Assembly (NCBI GenBank): GCA_026419775.2
Contig: JAOPGA020001618.1
Span: forward strand, 1-35,129
Direction of reading: 5' to 3'
Source of the DNA: Acrasis kona
Lineage: Eukaryota; Heterolobosea; Eutetramitea; Acrasida; Acrasidae
Length of the DNA stretch: 35,129 nucleotides
A program made the position numbers and the translations under genes. Positions within the stretch are counted from its first letter, which is position 1. The number at the start of each line of letters is the position of its first letter. Below are positions 30,194 to 35,129 of the stretch, in pieces. The notes beneath the pieces were generated by a model. It was given only the letters and a program-made list of their open reading frames with translations. It ran no database searches and had not been told where the DNA came from.

Positions 30194-33100
30194 ATGATCA
30201 GACAAAGCCTTGTCTGTATATTACTGTTGTTTACCATCGCCGTAGCTCAGCAAGGAGATTTGTTCACTTGGGGACAGAACGAGTAACTAACAATACTACT
30301 TATTTCATCTTACTTCTAGTCTTCAGCAGCTCGGCATATCTAACAACGCCAATCAAAACTCGCCCATCAGGCTAAACCTTTTTGGAGAGAATATTACACA
30401 AATCAATGGCGGCCTAAAACACAATCTGTGCTTGACCTCTATGGGTCGCGTTTTGTTTTTCGGATGGAACAGTCAGGGACAAGGAGGACAAGGTACAACA
30501 GGAGGTACATTCTTACCAGTGTACTTCAACTTGAGAGGCAACACCGCCACTCAAGTAAGTGCTGGTGGCGAGCATTCATTAATACTTACGGCCAATGGTA
30601 CCGTACTTGGAGCAGGCCTCAATCAGTTCGTCATTCTTTTCACATTTTTCATCTAATTTCCTTCAGATACGGAGAGTTAGGAAATGGAGATAACATTAAC
30701 ACCGGAACACCCACATACGTCAAATTTGATGGCATTGTTAAATTCATCAGTTCAGGGAACACATTTTCGCACATTATCGCCCAAAATGGATCTGCATACG
30801 GTTTTGGCGATAACTCGAACGGAGCCCTCGGCATTGGCAACAACAATGTTAATCCATTAGTTCCGAGAAGTGTCGTTGTGAACTGGAGCGGAAGAACGGT
30901 CACAAAAATCAGCGGCGGATCCAATCACGCTTTGTTTCTAATATCAGACGGTACTGTCTATTCGACTGGATCAAACGGGTATGAACCACTCGATTACAAA
31001 ATTTTTTCATGGAATACTTAGTAATGGTCAACTTGGAACAGGAAACACTGTTTCACAAGTGTCACCGACGCCAATGGTTGGATTAAGCGGTAAGGTGGTC
31101 ATCGACATTAGCGCCTCTCAAGGTGCTTATAGCATGATGCTTACCTCCGATAACAAAGTCTATACGGTTGGACTAAACGAGTAAGTGTTTTTTACAATAA
31201 AAATGTGTTTCTTAAGAAAGTAACGGACAATTAGGCCTGGGCAACTATAACAGTCAAACAACTCCGCAACAGATATTAGTATCTGGTACTGGGTTGAGCG
31301 GAAAAACTATAGTTGCCATTACCGCTTCATCGGGTATTAGACACGCTTTGGTTTTGACAGCTGATGGGATGGTCTTTTCGTTTGGATATGGAGCGTATGT
31401 ATTTTGATTTTGATTTGAATTTTGATTTTTGATAGGGATGGACAGATTGGAGCTGGATCACCTGCTAATAGTCAATATCTTAGTGCGACTGCTGTAGATA
31501 CTAGTGGTGTTATGGCAGGTGTGAATATAACGCAGATTTCTGTTGGTAATTATCATTCGATTGTTTCTTCGAGGCCGAATCCTGTTTCTTTTCCAAGAAC
31601 GCCTACTCCCACTCCTACACCTACTCCGACACCCACGCCGACACCCACGCCAACCCCAACACCAACACCTACCTCCACTCCCACTCCGACCCCGACGCCT
31701 ACTCCGACACCAACACCCACCCCAACGCCTACACTAACGCCTACACCTACTCCAACTCCCACGCCTATTCCCACGCCAACGCCAACCCCCACACCGACCC
31801 CAACACCTACCCCTACGCCAACACCCACTCTCACGCCTACTCCAACACCCACACCAACTCCCACGCCTACTGCAACTCCCACACCAACACTGACACCTAC
31901 ACCTTCTCCCACTCCAACGCCAACGCCGACACCTGCTTCAACGCCGACACCTATGCCTACACCAACACTGACGCCTACACCTACGCCTACACCTACACCC
32001 ACACCTACTCCTACACCGACTCCTACGCCCACACCTACGCCAACTCCTACACCCACACCTACTCCTACACCGACACTGACGCCCACACCTACACCTTCTC
32101 CCACTCCAACGCCGACGCCAACACCCACCCCAACGCCTACACCTACGTCTACACCGACACCAACTCCTACACCCACAACTACTCCCACTCCTACACCAAC
32201 ATCCACCCCGACGCCGACACCTACAATAACTCCAACTCCTACGCCCACACCGACGCCTACTCTCGCTCCGATGCCAACACCAGCACCTACACCAACGCCC
32301 ACACCTACCACTACGCCTACACTAACGTCTACGCCTACGCCTACTACCACGCCAACTCCAACTCCTACCTCCACTCCCACGCCTATACCTGTCTCTACTC
32401 CCACACTGACTCTGAGCCCTACTCCAACGCCTACACCAACCCTCGCATTAACATCAACACCTACGCACACAACTACAACCAATCTTACTGCCACACCCAC
32501 GTCTATACCGACATTAAAATTTACGCCAACAGATACTCTTACACCAACACCAACTCCTTCTCCCACAATGACAATCACACCATCGCCCACATCGACGCCT
32601 ACCCCAACATTGACCATAACACCTACACTAACACCAACCTCCACATCAACTACATCTCAAACTTTTACCGCCACACAAACATCTACACCTACATTTACAT
32701 CAACTGTCACTGCTACACAAACTCCAACAACTACTTCAACCACTAGTTCGGTATCTACATCTACTCCTACAGTGACACCAACACCAACAGCTTCGCTGAC
32801 ATTGACACCTACGTTAATTTTTACTAATACACCTACACCAACAATAACAACAACTTCTACAGTAACCGTTACTGTTACTCCCTCTGTGACATCTACTATA
32901 GGATCTACTTCTACTGTAACTTCAACGTCAATTATAACTACTACACCAACGCCTACTCCTACTCTTGTTTATACTCAATCATCTACACCTATATCATCTC
33001 CTACTACTTCTATTATAGCTACTTCTAATCCTGTTAACTATACCATGTCACCTACTCCTACTATGTCGCAATCTACCAGTACAACGTCTGCGACACCCGC

Positions 33101-34181
33101 TGCTACTTCCACACCTTCATCAAATCCTACAATTAGCTCGACGCTTACATCAGCATTAACTCCTACATCCACTCCTACATTCAATCCAACATTATCCACT
33201 TCTAATACATTGACGCCTACTGATGTACTTACTACTTCCACTTCATCACTCTTTTCTTCACCTCCATTCACTACAATTTCAAATACTTCTCTTTATTCAA
33301 ATTTCTCACTTGGGTCCATAACGACCTTACAACAAGTATTTGATTTTTTTTCAGGAGATCCATCAACAGTAATGGGTTCTTCTGGTCCTCCTTCTGTTTC
33401 TATATCTTCTTATTCTAATAAAACATCATTGTTGGTTTCTTCTTACTTACCAGCAAGTACATCCAGTAGAAGAGCTATTTTGACTACTTCTAGATCGGTA
33501 TCTAAGCAAGCAGTTGTTTTTTGTGTGTTTTCTATTGTGTATAGTGGGAGTGATAATAATCCTGTGGAGTTGTGGTTGAAGTCAACTACAAATAATTTTA
33601 TTAGGTTGATTTTGGCTAACCGTGATGGATTGTCTTATTTAGATATAAGAGTTAACCAAGATAGTGTTAAAGGTACAGATACTAAACCATGCTCTTTTGG
33701 TTTTAATGTTGTGTATACTATTAATTTAAGTGTAATAAGTCTAAGTAATGGAAATTTGGTTGTAATGGGAATTGTTTATGATGTAAATAATGTTGTTTGC
33801 TCTATATCACTACCTGTCCCAAGAGCGTTTAATATTGATTCTTTTTTCTCCGGTAAATCTTCGTTGGTGTTATCTCAAAGTAATCTGGATGTTAATAACG
33901 ATGTAAGTGCTGTCATATCTAGAAAAGAATTGTTGAGCGCTGGACTGAACGCTAGTATCAATGTAATTGATATTGGAGTGAGTAATAACGTGAGTCCAGA
34001 ATCTGTAGTTGGAGTGACGTACAGTGGAAGTAGTAATAGTTTTGTAATTGTACCAGTTGTTGTTAGCGTAGTTGCTGTTGTTGTATTAATGGCTGTACTA
34101 ATTGTTATTGGATTTGTTGCGTTGTATGTATATAAAAGAAGGATGAGAAGAAAGGTAGCGGTTCTCGATCTTGATTTGTAG
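30194..34181 (+). CDS. Membrane protein: RCC1 propeller, Thr-Pro stalk, C-terminal helix
   Basis: Six exons (30194-30282, 30320-30625, 30667-30978, 31022-31180, 31221-31394, 31436-34181) give 1261 residues. Residues 1-20 are a signal peptide ([15 protein letters not shown]). Seven RCC1-type blades follow to about residue 395, each with a V-x-x-x-G-x-N then GQLGxG-like word; seven blades make a full propeller. Then comes a stalk of about 500 residues dominated by Thr-Pro dipeptides (about 400-930), surely stiff and probably O-glycosylated. A globular Ser/Val/Asn-rich ectodomain follows (about 935-1210), then one membrane helix ([20 protein letters not shown] onward, about 1214-1243) and a short basic tail. 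It is a type I surface protein. The RCC1 part, outside the cell, cannot act as the nuclear Ran exchange factor; ligand binding is more likely, by inference. Introns are 37-43 nt. Confidence 0.88.
31598..33200 (+). repeat. Long six-base-period Thr-Pro coding repeat
   Basis: About 1.6 kb of ACN-CCN hexamers, nearly pure at 31600-32330 and increasingly degenerate towards 33200, with clear C-over-G strand bias. Third positions vary widely (A, C, G and T all used), so the peptide is conserved more than the DNA. The minus strand therefore reads as a long Gly-Val frame, which is an artefact. Length polymorphism and assembly collapse are likely here. Confidence 0.9.
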
Positions 34182-34354
34182 ATTGATGCCAGTCATTGTT
34201 TTTCTGACTTGAACAGATGTTGGGTACAGATACTAGTTCAATAATAATATAGAGAAGAGCATGAAACTAACTTATATATACGAAATAAATTAATTCAAAA
34301 TGTTATTACACTGTTTCAGATGTTATTAAAGATAAATTATGTTTGTTTATTTAT

Positions 34355-35129
34355 TTACAGCATGGCAACAATGACTGCTACTAATGCAGCGGATCCAAGT
34401 ACGACTGTTGAAGCTGATGAAGCTCTGGCGTTATCTTGACCACTCTCGTTGTTACCGACTGGTGCTTTGGTTACTGGTTTGGAGACTTGGACTGGTGCAG
34501 CAGTTGTGGTTACTTGAACTGGTGGGGAGGTGGTTGTTGGGGCAGCAGTAGTTGGGCAAGCCTTGCAAACTGGGCAGTGATCGCCAGTGCGTCTGAATCT
34601 TCTTGCAGGTGAGGCGTTGTTATCGCCTGATAAGTTGGCATCAACGGTTCCACATGGGCATGGTGGGCAGGTAGTTGGTGCTTGAACTGGTGGTGATGAT
34701 TCAACTGGTGCCTCTGAAGTAGCTTGGACTGGTGGGGAGGTGGTTGTTGGGGCAGCAGTAGTTGGGCAAGCCTTGCAGACTGGGCAGGCATCACCGTTGC
34801 GTCTTTGTCTTCTTGCAGGTGATGCATTGTTGTCTCCAGACAAGTTGGCATCAACAGTTCCGCATGGGCATGGTGGGCAAGTTGTTGGTGCAGCAGTTGT
34901 GGTTACTTGAACTGGTGGGGAGGTGGTAGTTGGGGCAGCAGTAGTTGGGCAAGCCTTGCAGACTGGGCAGGCATCACCGTTGCGTCTTTGTCTTCTGGCT
35001 GGAGATGCATTGTTATCGCCGGACAAGTTGGCATCAACAGTTCCGCATGGGCATGGTGGGCAAGTGGTTGGTGCAGCAGTTGTGGTTACTTGAACTGGTG
35101 GGGAGGTGGTAGTTGGGGCAGCAGTAGTT
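34355..35129 (-). CDS. GPI-type Cys/Thr/Pro repeat surface protein, partial
   Basis: The 5' part lies beyond the window; the frame is open to position 35129. The visible part has three full repeats of about 62-70 residues, with the end of a fourth at the window edge. Each contains SGDNNASPARR, two more Arg, GDxCPVCKACPTTAAPTTT, SPPVQ, and TTCPPCPCGTVDANL. Six Cys per unit could form disulphides or bind metal, and the ARRxRR word resembles a processing-protease site. The last 22 residues are hydrophobic (STVVLGSAALVAVIVAML after a Ser/Ala-rich stretch) with no basic tail, the pattern of a GPI-anchor signal. No family recognised. Confidence 0.8.
   Translation of the reverse strand, partial: TTAAPTTTSPPVQVTTTAAPTTCPPCPCGTVDANLSGDNNASPARRQRRNGDACPVCKACPTTAAPTTTSPPVQVTTTAAPTTCPPCPCGTVDANLSGDNNASPARRQRRNGDACPVCKACPTTAAPTTTSPPVQATSEAPVESSPPVQAPTTCPPCPCGTVDANLSGDNNASPARRFRRTGDHCPVCKACPTTAAPTTTSPPVQVTTTAAPVQVSKPVTKAPVGNNESGQDNARASSASTVVLGSAALVAVIVAML
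34530..35129 (-). repeat. Tandem DNA repeats in the GPI-type gene
   Basis: Units of about 186-210 nt, with near-identical blocks such as the Cys-Pro region at about 34735-34830 and 34915-35010. The third unit, nearest the C-terminus, has drifted more. The high identity suggests recent duplication or ongoing homogenisation. Confidence 0.8.

Noticed and set aside
31553-32644. Long minus-strand frame of Gly-Val repeats
   Set aside because: It is the mirror of the Thr-Pro hexamer repeat on the plus strand; a six-base repeat is open in several frames by construction.
1-35129. CRISPR array or bacterial operon
   Set aside because: No spacer-repeat array is present; introns, FANCI, MUS81 and HYLS1 show a eukaryotic genome.

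Overview
The window is nuclear DNA of a unicellular eukaryote with a compact genome. Genes lie tens to a few hundred bases apart, and I can place 28 introns, nearly all 35-45 nt long. Two convergent gene pairs have only 12 nt between their stop codons. HYLS1 (a centriole protein) argues for a lineage that builds, or recently built, centrioles and cilia; FANCI, MUS81 and phytochelatin synthase fit a gene-rich free-living protist. I cannot name the species. A heterolobosean or another flagellated amoeboid protist is possible, but that is a guess.

Layout. 1-2412 is a retroelement: one reverse transcriptase (RT) gene between near-identical inverted arms of about 450 bp, with short tandem repeats at its outer end. 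2660-2720 is the 3' part of a tRNA-Ala(AGC) gene. 2735-6811 is a second, larger element with about 65 bp inverted ends, carrying a double-HNH nuclease gene on the minus strand and a coiled-coil gene plus an RT on the plus strand. The two RTs are related. 7073-9219 holds an unrecognised protein and a zinc alcohol dehydrogenase. 9511-11463 is a secreted GH17 beta-glucanase with five Cys/Trp modules. 12502-17373 is a divergent pair, an FMC1-like mitochondrial assembly factor and FANCI (9 exons). 17386-18516 is HYLS1, and 18605-19996 a multi-pass membrane protein. 20433-21711 is phytochelatin synthase, and 22341-25058 is MUS81 (6 exons). 25374-25889 is a small C2 protein, 26134-28893 a large unrecognised protein, and 28906-29531 a TPR co-chaperone-like protein. 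30194-34181 is a signal-peptide, RCC1-propeller, Thr-Pro-stalk membrane protein, and 34355-35129 a GPI-type repeat protein running off the end.

How the parts relate. FANCI and MUS81 both act in DNA interstrand crosslink repair (family knowledge) and lie 5 kb apart; nothing in the sequence shows co-regulation. The GH17 enzyme, the RCC1-stalk protein and the GPI-type protein are all secretory and low-complexity, a cell-surface set. The most unusual part is the left 7 kb: two elements with DNA-transposon-like inverted ends whose recognisable enzymes are an RT (both) and an HNH nuclease (one). I recognise no transposase, tyrosine recombinase, integrase or RNase H in either.
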